DNA of 64,000 bases from Gluconacetobacter liquefaciens (lineage in GTDB: Bacteria > Pseudomonadota > Alphaproteobacteria > Acetobacterales > Acetobacteraceae), in the NCBI RefSeq assembly GCF_003350405.1, contig NZ_QQAW01000004.1, forward strand, positions 124,001 to 188,000. The letters run 5' to 3'. Shown piece after piece: positions 19,213 to 29,259 of this stretch. Below the pieces are notes generated by a model. It saw only the letters and a program-made list of their open reading frames with translations. It was not told where the DNA came from and did no database searches. A program made the translations under genes and the position numbers. Each line of letters begins with the position of its first letter. Position 1 is the first letter of the stretch.

Positions 19213-20472
19213 TCAGGCCGACTGCTCCGCAGGCTTTTCCTTGCCATAAACATAGACCGGACTGGTCTTGTTCTCGGCGACCTCCTTGTTGATCACCACC
19301 TCTTCCACGTTCTCCAGCCCAGGCAGGTCGAACATGGTGGACAGCAGAATACTCTCCATGATCGCACGCAGGCCGCGCGCGCCGGTGCGCCGCGCAATCG
19401 CCCGCAGTGCCACCTGCTTCAGCGCATCCTCGGTGAAAGTCAGCTTGACCCCTTCCATCTGGAACAGACGGGCATACTGCTTCACCAGCGCGTTCTTCGG
19501 CTTGGTCAGAATCTCGATCAGCGCCGCCTCGTCGAGATCCTCCAGCGTCGCCACCACCGGCAGACGGCCGATGAATTCGGGAATCAGCCCGAATTTCAGC
19601 AGATCCTCAGGCTCGACATCACGCAGGATCGCACCCGTGCGCCGCTCGTCGGGAGACTGGACATCCGCGCCGAAGCCGATCCCCGAGCCCTTGCCGCGCG
19701 CGCCAATGATCTTGTCCAACCCGGCGAAAGCACCGCCGCAGATGAACAGCATGTTGGTGGTGTCCACCTGCAGAAATTCCTGCTGCGGATGCTTGCGGCC
19801 ACCCTGGGGCGGCACCGAAGCCACCGTCCCTTCCATGATCTTCAGCAGCGCCTGCTGCACGCCCTCGCCGCTGACATCGCGCGTGATCGACGGATTGTCG
19901 GATTTGCGCGAAATCTTGTCGATTTCGTCGATATAGACGATGCCGCGCTGCGCCCGCTCAACATTATAGTCGGCAGCCTGAAGCAGCTTGAGGATGATGT
20001 TCTCGACATCCTCACCCACATAGCCGGCCTCGGTCAGCGTCGTCGCATCGGCCATGGTGAACGGCACATCGAGAATCCGTGCCAGCGTCTGGGCCAGCAG
20101 CGTCTTGCCCGATCCGGTCGGCCCGACCAGCAGGATGTTCGACTTCGCGATCTCGACGTCGTTGTTCTTCTGGCTGTGGGCCAGGCGCTTGTAATGATTA
20201 TGGACCGCGACCGACAGCACCTTCTTCGCGTGGAACTGCCCGATCACATAATCGTCCAGAACCTTGCAGATCTCCTTGGGAGTCGGCACGCCATCGCGCG
20301 ACTTCACCAAATGCGTCTTGTGCTCTTCACGGATGATATCCATGCAGAGTTCGACACATTCGTCACAGATGAAGACAGTCGGACCAGCGATCAGCTTCCG
20401 GACCTCATGCTGCGACTTGCCGCAGAACGAGCAATACAACGTGTTCTTGGAATCGCTGGACTTGTTATTCAT
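19213..20472 (-). CDS. clpX: ATP-dependent Clp protease ATP-binding subunit ClpX
   Basis: A 419-residue AAA+ unfoldase that recognises tagged substrates and feeds them to ClpP. The N-terminal zinc-binding domain shows four cysteines (CSFCGKSQ and [10 protein letters not shown]). The AAA+ part has Walker [13 protein letters not shown], Walker [10 protein letters not shown] and the pore/RKH-region sequences [10 protein letters not shown] and [11 protein letters not shown]. The start ATG 20472 gives a normal N-terminus ([14 protein letters not shown]). It is 210 bp downstream of clpP, so the two genes could be cotranscribed. Confidence 0.97.
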   Translation of the reverse strand: MNNKSSDSKNTLYCSFCGKSQHEVRKLIAGPTVFICDECVELCMDIIREEHKTHLVKSRDGVPTPKEICKVLDDYVIGQFHAKKVLSVAVHNHYKRLAHSQKNNDVEIAKSNILLVGPTGSGKTLLAQTLARILDVPFTMADATTLTEAGYVGEDVENIILKLLQAADYNVERAQRGIVYIDEIDKISRKSDNPSITRDVSGEGVQQALLKIMEGTVASVPPQGGRKHPQQEFLQVDTTNMLFICGGAFAGLDKIIGARGKGSGIGFGADVQSPDERRTGAILRDVEPEDLLKFGLIPEFIGRLPVVATLEDLDEAALIEILTKPKNALVKQYARLFQMEGVKLTFTEDALKQVALRAIARRTGARGLRAIMESILLSTMFDLPGLENVEEVVINKEVAENKTSPVYVYGKEKPAEQSA

Positions 20473-20682
20473 AACCGCTCCTCCCCCCGGAATGCCAAGC
20501 CGCGTGCTGCCCGAACCGGGGTCGAAAATCTTGACTCAGGACAGGACTTCCATCAAGCCCACCCAAGCCGGCGGGTTGCGCCGAAGATAGATAAAGCGCA
20601 CCCGCCCCATATGCCCGAAACCTGAACTCCAGGAATTTCAGGTCACGGACATTAAAATAAATCAATACCTTAAAGACCGGCC

Positions 20683-21321
20683 TCAACTTTTGGCGGCAAC
20701 CGTCGATGCGTGATTGCGCACAACCTCGTCCACGATGCCAAAGGCCAGCGCCTCGTCCGCCGACATATAACTGTCGCGCTCCAGCTTGCGTTCAATGTCC
20801 TCGAGCGACTGGCCGGTATGGGTTTCATAGATCTCGTTCAGGCGCTGGCGAATCGTCAGGATCTCACGCGCCTGGATTTCGATGTCGCTGGCCTGCCCCT
20901 GGGCACCGCCCGAAGGCTGATGTACCATGACCCGCGCGTTCGGCAGGGCGAAACGCCGCCCCTTCTCACCGCCCGCCAGCAGCAGCGACCCCATAGAGGC
21001 CGCCTGACCGATGCACACCGTGCTCACGGGGCTGCGGATGTACTGCATGGTATCATAGATCGCCAGACCAGCCGACACCACCCCGCCCGGGCTGTTGATA
21101 TAGAACGAGATCTCCTTGGTCGGATTCACGCTCTCCAGATACAGAAGCTGCGCCGACACCAGGGCAGACACCTGATCATAGACCGGCCCGGTCAGGAAGA
21201 TGATCCGTTCCTGCAACAGGCGGGAATAGATGTCGAAAGCCCGCTCCCCGCGAGAGGTCTGTTCGACCACCATGGGCACTAGGGCGTTGCTGAAGATCTC
21301 CACGGGATCCCGATCCCTCAT
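20683..21321 (-). CDS. clpP: ATP-dependent Clp protease proteolytic subunit ClpP
   Basis: A 212-residue serine protease that forms the tetradecameric chamber capped by ClpX or ClpA. The catalytic Ser109 is in [14 protein letters not shown], His134 in VMVHQPSGG, and the Asp in [11 protein letters not shown]. The family signature [19 protein letters not shown] (cut here to its key residues) is intact. It sits between tig and clpX, the standard arrangement. Confidence 0.97.
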   Translation of the reverse strand: MRDRDPVEIFSNALVPMVVEQTSRGERAFDIYSRLLQERIIFLTGPVYDQVSALVSAQLLYLESVNPTKEISFYINSPGGVVSAGLAIYDTMQYIRSPVSTVCIGQAASMGSLLLAGGEKGRRFALPNARVMVHQPSGGAQGQASDIEIQAREILTIRQRLNEIYETHTGQSLEDIERKLERDSYMSADEALAFGIVDEVVRNHASTVAAKS

Positions 21322-21360
21322 AGTCTCATTCCCGTTCTGAAGACGCGAAGACCCGACTCA

Positions 21361-21396
21361 CCACCCCAAGGAACGCCGGGGCGTTCCTTGGGGTGG
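21361..21396 (-). terminator. Long perfect hairpin between tig and clpP
   Basis: Two 17-nt arms (21361-21377 and 21380-21396) are exact reverse complements around a 2-bp centre, with the arm sequence CCACCCCAAGGAACGCC. There is no T tract on either strand, so it may be a processing or attenuation hairpin in a tig-clpP transcript rather than a classical terminator. Confidence 0.5.
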
Positions 21397-21519
21397 GTGG
21401 CCGGGTCATTCCCCGGTTACCTCCAACAAGATAGAGATAAACCGGCCGGATACCACCCCACCGCCATCATTTCGCGGCGATAAAAGCGATGGGGTGCCGA
21501 TGGCGGGAGTCCGAACCGA

Positions 21520-22857
21520 TCAGAGATCGGCAGGCGGGATCTCGGCCAGTTCCTCGGGCGTCACGTCCTTGTCGGTCACGGTGGCCAGTTCGATCACATA
21601 ATCGACGACCTTGTTTTCGAAGATCGGGCCACGCAGACTCTCGGCTGCCTGCGGGTTCTTGCGGAAGAAGTCGAACACCGCCTGCTCCTGGCCCTGATAG
21701 CGCATGGCCTCGGCCCGAATCGCCTGGAGCATCTCGTCCTGCGAAACCGTGATGGCATTGGCACGGCCAATCTCGGCCAGCAGCAGACCCAGCTTCACCC
21801 GGCGCTCGGCGATCTTGCGGTAATCGGCCCGCAGAGTCTCTTCGTCCTTGCCCTGGTCTTCCTCGTCAAGCTGCCCTTCCTTGCGGTCGGCCTCGACGCG
21901 CTGCCAGATCTGGGCGAACTCGGCATCGACCATGCCCTGAGGAGCCTCGAAGTCGGTCTTTTCCGCCAGGGCATCCAGCAGTTCGCGCTTGATACGCAGG
22001 CGCGAAAGCTGCTCGTATTCCTGCTCGACCTGCTTGGTGATCAGCTCGCGAACCTGCTCCAGGCCCTCGAAACCCATCTTCTTGGCCAGATCCTCGTCGA
22101 TCTCGACATCGACCGGGCGCTTCAGCCCCTTGGCCTTGATGTCGAAGGTCGCTTCCTTGCCCGCCAGAGCCTCCGCCGAGTAATCGGCCGGGAAGGTCAC
22201 GGTGATCACCTTCTCCTCGCCGGGCGACAGTCCCTCGAGCTGCTCGGCGAAGCCGGGGATGAAGCCGGCGCCGCCGATCTCCACATTGACGTCGTCAGCT
22301 GTACCGCCCTCGAACGGTACACCGTCCAGCTTGCCCACGAAATCGACAACCACGACGTCGCCCGCCGCAGCCGGACGAATCTCTTCGACCGTCACGAAGT
22401 TGCGCTGGCGGCTCGCGATATCCTTCAGGGCCTTGTCGACCGTCTCGGCGTCCGCCGTCGCCTTCAGGCGGGTCAGCGTCAGATCCGACAGGTCCGGCTG
22501 CGCGATCTCGGGCAGCACTTCCATCTCGATCTTGAATTCCAGGTCGGCCTTGCCATCCGCCTCGGCGCCCGAAACCAGATCGACACGCGGCTGCAGCGCA
22601 GGGCGCAGATTGCGTTCCTCCAGCAGTGCACGGGTCGCGTCGCTGACGGCCTGCTCCAGCACTTCACCCTGCACAGCGGCGCCATAGCGCTGCGTCACGA
22701 GGCTCAGCGGCACCTTGCCGGGACGGAAACCCGGCAGATTCATGGACTGCCCCATTTCCTTCAGGCGAGCGGTCCGCTTGCTCTCCAGTTCGCCGGCGGG
22801 CACCGTGACGGTGAAACCGCGCTTCAGGCCGTCGGAAAGCGTTTCAGTAACCTGCAT
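21520..22857 (-). CDS. tig: Trigger factor
   Basis: A 445-residue ribosome-associated chaperone and peptidyl-prolyl isomerase. The N-terminal ribosome-binding domain contains the signature GFRPGKVPLSLVTQRYG (residues ~41-57). The FKBP-type PPIase domain follows (DVVVVDFVGKLDGVPFEGG, then FIPGFAEQLEGLSPGEEKVI), and the C-terminal helical chaperone arms end at LAEIPPADL. ATG 22857 (MQVTETLSDG) matches the family start. An ATG four codons earlier abuts its own GAGAGG, while that same GAGAGG is 12 bp from the chosen start. Confidence 0.96.
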   Translation of the reverse strand: MQVTETLSDGLKRGFTVTVPAGELESKRTARLKEMGQSMNLPGFRPGKVPLSLVTQRYGAAVQGEVLEQAVSDATRALLEERNLRPALQPRVDLVSGAEADGKADLEFKIEMEVLPEIAQPDLSDLTLTRLKATADAETVDKALKDIASRQRNFVTVEEIRPAAAGDVVVVDFVGKLDGVPFEGGTADDVNVEIGGAGFIPGFAEQLEGLSPGEEKVITVTFPADYSAEALAGKEATFDIKAKGLKRPVDVEIDEDLAKKMGFEGLEQVRELITKQVEQEYEQLSRLRIKRELLDALAEKTDFEAPQGMVDAEFAQIWQRVEADRKEGQLDEEDQGKDEETLRADYRKIAERRVKLGLLLAEIGRANAITVSQDEMLQAIRAEAMRYQGQEQAVFDFFRKNPQAAESLRGPIFENKVVDYVIELATVTDKDVTPEELAEIPPADL

Positions 22858-23004
22858 CTGCGAGGCCATCCTCTCGGTCAGAACTTCCAAAGAACGCACG
22901 AGCCCACCCGGGACGGCGGTATCCGCACGCAAAAACAACCGGCGCGAGCCACAGCCGCATTCGCGCCCGCATCCCGTGCCAATTCAATCAGTCTCTCGCC
23001 GGGC

Positions 23005-23089
<85 letters not shown>

Positions 23090-23118
23090 ATCGGCGCCCG
23101 GTCTCCAAGCGCGCGGCT

Positions 23119-24636
23119 TTAGCGCACACCGCCTGATCCGGCAAGCCGACAATGGCGCGAGTCCGCGCCCCGGGGCGTAGCCTCCCCCAACCCCAGCGAG
23201 ACAGCACGAGCCCGCGCCGCACCCAGATGTCGGTCGAACTGCTCAGCCACCGGCCACGGGCCGGCACGCATGCCGGCCTCGCCATGGATCCACACGCCGG
23301 CGCAGGCCGCATCCCAGGGCTCCATCCCCGCCGCCAGCAGCGCGGCAATGATGCCGGTCAGCGTATCGCCCGAACCGGCCGTCGCCAGCGCCGCCGTAGC
23401 ATGGTCGTTGATCGCCGCCCTGCCGTCAGGCGCCGCGATCACGGTGTCCGGCCCCTTCAGCACCACCACGGCCCCGATCCGCCGCGCGGCCGCTCGGGCC
23501 GCCTCCAGCCGCCCATTCACCGGCGCCCCGAACACCCGCGCGAATTCCCCTTCATGCGGCGTGATCACCCCAACCCCGACAAGCCGTTCGGGCTGCCCGG
23601 CCGCCCAGGCAAACACTCCGGCATCGGCCAGCACGGTCCGCCCAGCCTCCACCAGCGCCGGCAGCGCCCGGCCGACCTCCGCCTCCGTCAGGCCCGGCCC
23701 GCAGACCCAGACCATCCGGCGCCGATCCTCCAGCAGACCGGACAGATCGCCGTCATCCACGATCAGTCCCGGCTCGGTCATTCGATACAATGCCGCCGCC
23801 GAACCCGCCGCCAGCCGAACCAGCCCCGCCCCAGCCGTACGCGCAGCCCCGGCAGCCAGTCGCGCCGCGCCAGGCATCGTGCCCCCACCGCAGATGCTGA
23901 CCACCCCACGCGCGTATTTGTGACTATCCACCGTCAAGCCCGGCACCTGCCATAAGCCCGGCGCATTACGCCAGGTGCGCACCGGTACCGTGTCCCACAC
24001 AGTGGCGGGCATGCCGATATCGGCAACCACCAGCCGCCCCAGCCTTTCACGCCCCGGCAACAACAGATGCCCCGGCTTGGCCCGCACAAAGGTCACGGTC
24101 ATTTCCGCGGAAGGTGCATAACCAAGGACGCGCCCCGTCGCCCCATCGATGCCGCTAGGCATGTCCACCGCCACCACCCGCCGCGCGGCCGCCAGCACGG
24201 ATGCCAGGTCCGGTTCGATCGCGCGGCTGAGCCCCGCACCGAACACCGCATCAATGACCAGGTCAGCGCGGATGACCTCGTCCGCCGTAAACGCCACACG
24301 CGGCCCCTGCCATTCAGCCGCCGCAGCAGCAGCGTCGCCACCTGCCCGAGGGGGCGCCAGTGCTGCCACAGCAACCGGCCAGCCGGCCTGCGCCAGACGC
24401 CGCGCCGTGACATAGCCATCTCCGCCATTATTGCCCGGACCGCAGAGCACCAGCACCCGGCACGGCGCAACATGGCGCATCACGGCGCGCGCCACGCCCC
24501 GGCCCGCATGCTCCATCAGATCGCGCACCGGAACGGTTCGACTCCCCACCCGGTCGATCAGGGCCATCTCCGCCGGGTCCGGCAACAGCAGCGCGGTCAC
24601 GGACGGGCATTCGCTCTTGGATTGGGGCTGGCCCAT
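23119..24636 (-). CDS. nnr: Bifunctional NAD(P)H-hydrate epimerase / ADP-dependent dehydratase
   Basis: A 505-residue metabolite-repair enzyme that epimerises and dehydrates damaged NAD(P)HX back to NAD(P)H. The N-terminal YjeF_N epimerase domain (residues ~10-215) shows LCGPGNNGGDGYVTARRL and DMPSGIDGATG. The C-terminal ribokinase-like dehydratase domain shows ITPHEGEFARVFG, VVLKGPDTVIAAPDGR and the ATP/anion-hole motif LATAGSGDTLTGIIAALLA. Full length for the fused bacterial form. It ends 29 bp before the tRNA-Leu gene on the same strand. Confidence 0.95.
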   Translation of the reverse strand: MGQPQSKSECPSVTALLLPDPAEMALIDRVGSRTVPVRDLMEHAGRGVARAVMRHVAPCRVLVLCGPGNNGGDGYVTARRLAQAGWPVAVAALAPPRAGGDAAAAAAEWQGPRVAFTADEVIRADLVIDAVFGAGLSRAIEPDLASVLAAARRVVAVDMPSGIDGATGRVLGYAPSAEMTVTFVRAKPGHLLLPGRERLGRLVVADIGMPATVWDTVPVRTWRNAPGLWQVPGLTVDSHKYARGVVSICGGGTMPGAARLAAGAARTAGAGLVRLAAGSAAALYRMTEPGLIVDDGDLSGLLEDRRRMVWVCGPGLTEAEVGRALPALVEAGRTVLADAGVFAWAAGQPERLVGVGVITPHEGEFARVFGAPVNGRLEAARAAARRIGAVVVLKGPDTVIAAPDGRAAINDHATAALATAGSGDTLTGIIAALLAAGMEPWDAACAGVWIHGEAGMRAGPWPVAEQFDRHLGAARARAVSLGLGEATPRGADSRHCRLAGSGGVR

Positions 24637-24784
24637 CGGGCAATGTCCTCCGGTCAGGGGCGGGTTATAGGGGGCATCCGCGCACCGCCGCCTTGCGCGC
24701 CGGGGCGGAATTGGCGATCAAGCATACCATCGACGCCCGCACCCCGTCACGCGGGCCATCCACTCACCCCGCCCGGGAGTTGAC

Positions 24785-25237
24785 ATGACCTCCTCGATCC
24801 TCTGGAGCCTCGTGCTCGCGATCCATCTACTCGGCATGACCGCCTGGGTCGGCGGCATGATCTATGCCGTGTTCGTCCTGCATCCCAGCCTGGGGCTGCT
24901 GGACGCCACCCAGCGCGCGTCGGTCCACCTGCAAACGCTCACCCGCTTCTTTCGCGTCGTCTGGCACACAATGCCCACCGTCCTGATCACCGGCTGGCTG
25001 ATGATCCTGCACGAGGGCGGTTTCGCCGCCATCCCGTGGCAGGTCAACGTAATGCAGCTTCTGGGCCTGGTCATGGCAGCTGTATTCGCCCGCATCTATT
25101 TCGGTCCGTTCCAGAAGGCCCGCCGCGCCATCCGCCCCCAACCCGCCCTGTTCGACACCATCCGCTCGCTGGTGACGATCAATATCGGCCTCGGAATTCT
25201 CACGATCCTCTCCGCCGCCATGGCCCGCGGCCTGTAG
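24785..25237 (+). CDS. CopD-like four-helix membrane protein
   Basis: A 150-residue integral membrane protein with four hydrophobic segments (about residues 8-30, 58-76, 84-102 and 126-147). The HLLGMTAWVGGMIYAVFVLHP start and the conserved His residues in helix 1 and at VVWHTMPTVLITGW resemble the CopD domain family, whose members are linked to copper uptake or haem binding; the function here is not established. The ATG follows GGGAG. It stands alone, divergent from nnr and convergent with the GH15 gene. Confidence 0.75.
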   Translation: MTSSILWSLVLAIHLLGMTAWVGGMIYAVFVLHPSLGLLDATQRASVHLQTLTRFFRVVWHTMPTVLITGWLMILHEGGFAAIPWQVNVMQLLGLVMAAVFARIYFGPFQKARRAIRPQPALFDTIRSLVTINIGLGILTILSAAMARGL

Positions 25238-25244
25238 GCCGGCG

Positions 25245-25300
25245 CGGCTGCACCGCTCCTGGCGATCGACGCGCGTTTTCTCCGCTTCGGTGCAGCCGCT
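25245..25300. terminator. Hairpin between convergent genes
   Basis: Arms GCGGCTGCACCG (25245-25256) and CGGTGCAGCCGC (25289-25300) form a perfect 12-bp stem with a 32-nt loop between the stops of the CopD-like gene and the GH15 gene. It could serve as a bidirectional terminator, though no T tract is present. Confidence 0.45.
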
Positions 25301-25316
25301 CAAGCCTATGTCAGCA

Positions 25317-27149
25317 CTACAGAACCGGCAGCGGCGCCGCCCCCATGGTGGTAATGCGGCCGGCACTGAGGATCGACGCCGAGTTGATCAGCGACAGGTG
25401 CGAGAACGCCTGCGGGAAATTTCCCACCTGCCGCCCAGTGATCGCGTCATATTCCTCAGCCAGAAGACCAAGGTCGCTGCACAGCGCCAGCAGCCGGTTG
25501 AACAGGGCATGGGCCTCCTCCATCCGCCCCTGGGCGACATAGGCATTCACCAGCCAGAACGAGCAGGCAATGAACGCCCCTTCGTCCCCGGCTACGCCTT
25601 CGATCACACGATCGGGCAGATAGCGGCGGACAAATCCATGCTCGTCCAGTAATTCGCGCTCGATCGCCGCAATGGTGCCGCTGACGCGCGGATCATCGGC
25701 GGGCAGAAAGCCGACGACCGGGATCAGCAGCAATCCCGCATCCAGCCCGGTGCCGCCGAAATACTGGACAAAGCTGTTCTTCTCCGCATTGAACCCCTCG
25801 CGGCAGACCGTGTCGTGAATGTCCTGCCGCAGGGCTTTCCATTCCTCCAGCGGCGCCTCGAGCCCATATTTCTCGACATCCCGGATCGCCCGGTCGAATG
25901 CCAGCCAGCATGAGATCTTGGACACGGTAAACTGGCGCCGCCCCCCGCGGACTTCCCACATCCCTTCGTCCGGTTCCTTCCAGATCGTCGCCAGATGCTG
26001 CAACAGCCCGACCTGTAACCGCCAGCCATCGGTGATCGCGCAAAGGCGCGTCTGGCGGGCGACATGCAGGGCCGCGATCGCCTCGCCATAGACATCGAGC
26101 TGCAACTGACCGGCCGCCGCATTGCCGACCCTAACCGGCTTCGACCCCTCGTAACCGGCCAGCCAGCCGGCCTCCCATTCGTTCAGCAGCCGCTCGCCGG
26201 CGATGCCATACATGATCTGGACTTGGTCGGGGCTACCTGCGACGGCCGCCTGCAACCAGTCACGCCACGCCATCGCCTCTTCAAAATACCCACCGGCCAT
26301 GATCGCGATCAGCGTCAGCGAGGCATCACGCAACCAGCAATAGCGATAATCCCAGTTCCGTCCGCCCCCCAGTTCCTCGGGCAGCGAGGTCGTCGGCGCC
26401 GCCACGATCCCCCCCGTCGGCTGGTAGATCAGCGCCTTGAGCGTCAGCAGCGAGCGCCGCACGATCGAGGCATGCTCGCCCTGATAGGTACAGCGCCCGA
26501 TCCAGTCCGACCAGAATTGTTCCGTCCGATGCAGCGCGGCCCGCGCGTCGATGGGCTGGGACAACGCGCCGTGCGAATCCATATAGGTCAGCACGAAAGG
26601 CACCTGATCACCTTCCGACACGATAAACCGCGATACGGTATGGCGATCCTCGCCATGCAGGGCCACCGGGCAGCGCAGCACGCAACGCGAGGGGCCGGCA
26701 ATGGCACTGATGCCCATATTGTCCGGCAGGCGCGTCACCCACGGCACCGACAGCCCGTAATCGAAACGCAGCACCAGCCAGTTGAGGATCGGCACCGCCC
26801 CGCGCCGGCCTTCGACAATCCGGATCAGGGTCGGTTCGGCGGCACCGATGGCCATGAAATCCAGTACCGCGACCACGCCGGTATGCGTCTCAAACACCGT
26901 TTCCAGCACCATGCCCTGGTTGCGGTACGACCGCGTCACCGTAACGGGCGTGCCCCCACGCTCTTCGTCCGGCGCCAGTTGCCAGTGCCCGTTCTCCCCG
27001 TCTCCCAGCAGGGCGGCGAAACAGGCCGGACTGTCGAATCGCGGCCAGCAGAGCCAGTCGATCGACCCGTTCCGCCCGACCAGCGCGCAACTGCGTCCAT
27101 CGCCGATCAGGCCATAATCCTCGATTTTCAACGGCGTGACTGTGACCAC
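25317..27149 (-). CDS. Glycoside hydrolase family 15 protein (trehalase/glucoamylase-like)
   Basis: A 610-residue member of the bacterial GH15 group, cytosolic because no signal peptide is seen. The N-terminal beta-sandwich domain starts LKIEDYGLIGDGRSCALVGRNGSIDWLCWPRFDS. The (alpha/alpha)6 catalytic domain shows TTSLPEELGGGRNWDYRYCWLRDA and later LLAEEYDAITGRQVGNFPQAFSH (key Glu). Bacterial relatives include trehalases and glucoamylases, so the substrate cannot be fixed from sequence. A GTG start at 27149 follows GGGGGA; a GTG 12 codons upstream is possible. Confidence 0.85.
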   Translation of the reverse strand: MVTVTPLKIEDYGLIGDGRSCALVGRNGSIDWLCWPRFDSPACFAALLGDGENGHWQLAPDEERGGTPVTVTRSYRNQGMVLETVFETHTGVVAVLDFMAIGAAEPTLIRIVEGRRGAVPILNWLVLRFDYGLSVPWVTRLPDNMGISAIAGPSRCVLRCPVALHGEDRHTVSRFIVSEGDQVPFVLTYMDSHGALSQPIDARAALHRTEQFWSDWIGRCTYQGEHASIVRRSLLTLKALIYQPTGGIVAAPTTSLPEELGGGRNWDYRYCWLRDASLTLIAIMAGGYFEEAMAWRDWLQAAVAGSPDQVQIMYGIAGERLLNEWEAGWLAGYEGSKPVRVGNAAAGQLQLDVYGEAIAALHVARQTRLCAITDGWRLQVGLLQHLATIWKEPDEGMWEVRGGRRQFTVSKISCWLAFDRAIRDVEKYGLEAPLEEWKALRQDIHDTVCREGFNAEKNSFVQYFGGTGLDAGLLLIPVVGFLPADDPRVSGTIAAIERELLDEHGFVRRYLPDRVIEGVAGDEGAFIACSFWLVNAYVAQGRMEEAHALFNRLLALCSDLGLLAEEYDAITGRQVGNFPQAFSHLSLINSASILSAGRITTMGAAPLPVL

Positions 27150-27403
27150 GAATCCCCCAGAGACAAAACGCCAGAGACATGACACGCAAAGACCTGCGAC
27201 ACCCCGGACAGACTCCGCTCGCTCCCGTGCTCGGTGCTTGATTTTCGTCGCATTTACCGATACGGACAGTCACGCGGAATCGGAGGATTCGCCTTCATTT
27301 TCGCAAGGCCCTGCTTCGTCGCAGGAAAACAGGCCGAAAAGCCTGCCGGACCACATCGTGGCGGAATGGACGGGACCACACCACTGACACGTTCGAGAGA
27401 ATT

Positions 27404-29047
27404 TTGAGCGCCAAGACGAATGCCTCCGCTTCGGCCGAACCTGACGCCGCAGCCCATCCCGTCTCCATTGTCCCACCTGACACGGACGCCGGCTCCCCCG
27501 GTGACGCGCTGTCTGCTTCCGGTGCCGTGGACACCCCCGACGAGCAGGCCGAAGCCGCTGCACAGCCTCTCTTTTCCGATCTTGGCCTGTCCGAGCCGAT
27601 CCAGCGTGCCATCGACGAAGCCGGCTACATTCACCCCACGCCGATTCAGGCCCAGGCCATCCCGTATGTGCTGATGGGCCGAGACGTGCTGGGCGTGGCC
27701 CAGACCGGCACCGGCAAGACCGCCAGCTTCACGCTGCCGATGCTCGAAATCCTTTCGGGCTCCCGGGCACGGGCCCGCATGCCGCGCTCGCTGATCCTGG
27801 AGCCGACGCGCGAACTGGCGCTCCAGGTGGCCGAGAATTTCGTCAAATACGGCAAATATCTCAAGCTGAACCACGCGCTGCTGATCGGCGGCGAGAGCAT
27901 GGCCGAGCAGAAGGACGTGCTGAATCGCGGCGTCGACGTGCTGATCGCGACGCCGGGTCGGCTGATCGACCTGTTCGAGCGCGGCGGCCTGCTGTTGACC
28001 CAGACCCGCCTGCTGGTGATCGACGAAGCCGACCGCATGCTCGATATGGGGTTCATTCCCGATATCGAGAAAATCGTCGGCATGTTGTCGCCCCTGCGGC
28101 AGACGCTGTTTTTCTCCGCCACCATGGCACCGGAAATCCGGCGCCTGGCGGACATGTTCCTGCAGAACCCCAAGGAAATCACCGTCAGCCGCCCATCCTC
28201 CGTCGCCACGACCATCGAGGCCGGACTGGTAGTGGTCGACGAGGACGACAAACGGCGCGTGCTGCGCCAGATGCTGCGCGACGACACGGTGCAGAACGCC
28301 ATCATCTTCTGCAATCGCAAGCGTGATGTCGACGTGCTGTGCAAGTCACTGGTCAAGCACGGCTTCTCCGCCGGCGCGCTGCATGGCGACCTGCCGCAGT
28401 CGGTTCGGTTCTCGACGCTCGAACGCTTCAAGGCTGGCGACCTCAAATTCCTAGTCTGCTCCGACGTCGCGGCGCGCGGCATCGATATCGGCGGCCTGTC
28501 GCACGTCTTCAATTTCGACCTGCCGTTCCATGCCGAAGACTACGTGCACCGGATCGGCCGCACCGGCCGCGCCGGTCGCACCGGCCACGCCTACAGCCTG
28601 GCTTCGCCGCATGACCGGGGCCTGGCCGAGGCGATCGAAAAGCTGATCGGCCACCCGATTCCGCGTCTGGCGGTCGAAGGCGTGACTCAGCTCGACTGGT
28701 CCGAGGAAGAGCGCCCCCGTGGGGGCAAGGGTCGCGGACGCGGCCGGGAGAAGGACGACCGGCGCGGCCCCAAGTCCGCCCGTCCTGCCGCCACTCCCGC
28801 CGTACCGGCCGAGGCCACCCCTGTCCCCGAGACCGCCGTGGCTCCGCCGCCGCCTGCCCGCAAGCCCCCACCGCCACGCCATCATCGGGAGCGCGAACTT
28901 GAAGACGCCGCCGTGCAGGCAAACGGCAACCCGGTCACGGGCTTCGGCACGGAGGTTCCCGCCTTCATGCTACTGCCCCGCCGACAGTTCACGATCACGC
29001 CCTCGGCTGACGAAGAGAGCACCCATACGGCCGACGAACCGGCCTGA
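27404..29047 (+). CDS. DEAD-box ATP-dependent RNA helicase
   Basis: A 547-residue RNA helicase of the RhlE/DeaD type. After a ~55-residue acidic, low-complexity N-terminus come FSDLGLSEPIQRAIDEAGY (Q motif region), AQTGTGKT (motif I), PTRELALQ, TPGRLIDL, DEADRMLDMGF (motif II), SAT (motif III) and HRIGRTGRAGRTG (motif VI). The C-terminal ~130 residues are rich in Arg, Gly, Pro and Ala, a typical RNA-binding tail. No ATG is available before the Q motif. TTG 27404 after GAGAGAA is the best start. Confidence 0.92.
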   Translation: MSAKTNASASAEPDAAAHPVSIVPPDTDAGSPGDALSASGAVDTPDEQAEAAAQPLFSDLGLSEPIQRAIDEAGYIHPTPIQAQAIPYVLMGRDVLGVAQTGTGKTASFTLPMLEILSGSRARARMPRSLILEPTRELALQVAENFVKYGKYLKLNHALLIGGESMAEQKDVLNRGVDVLIATPGRLIDLFERGGLLLTQTRLLVIDEADRMLDMGFIPDIEKIVGMLSPLRQTLFFSATMAPEIRRLADMFLQNPKEITVSRPSSVATTIEAGLVVVDEDDKRRVLRQMLRDDTVQNAIIFCNRKRDVDVLCKSLVKHGFSAGALHGDLPQSVRFSTLERFKAGDLKFLVCSDVAARGIDIGGLSHVFNFDLPFHAEDYVHRIGRTGRAGRTGHAYSLASPHDRGLAEAIEKLIGHPIPRLAVEGVTQLDWSEEERPRGGKGRGRGREKDDRRGPKSARPAATPAVPAEATPVPETAVAPPPPARKPPPPRHHRERELEDAAVQANGNPVTGFGTEVPAFMLLPRRQFTITPSADEESTHTADEPA

Positions 29048-29057
29048 GAGCCCGATC

Positions 29058-29094
29058 GCATGTGCGCGCTGGTGGCGATCCAGCGCGCGCATGC
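29058..29094. terminator. Strong hairpin after the helicase gene
   Basis: GCATGTGCGCGCTGG (29058-29072) pairs with CCAGCGCGCGCATGC (29080-29094) with one G-T wobble around a 7-nt loop, 11 bp after the helicase stop. No T tract follows; it may act as a factor-dependent terminator or RNA-stabilising structure. Confidence 0.45.
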
Positions 29095-29259
29095 AAGGTA
29101 TCGGCGCTCAAGCCGATCAAGGCTGCTCCGATACGTGAAAACCCATGCCGGAGCGGCCATGATCGCTCCCGCTCACCAGCCCATATGCCAGTCAGGCTCT
29201 GAGTTCCGGGCGTCCTGGCCGACGCAGACCGGCCGGGACGATCTGGATATAAAACCCTG

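Noticed and set aside
22867-22938. Earlier start for tig at 22938 or 22869
   Set aside because: The family start is MQVTETL, and the Shine-Dalgarno-like GAGAGG touches the 22869 ATG, which is too close.
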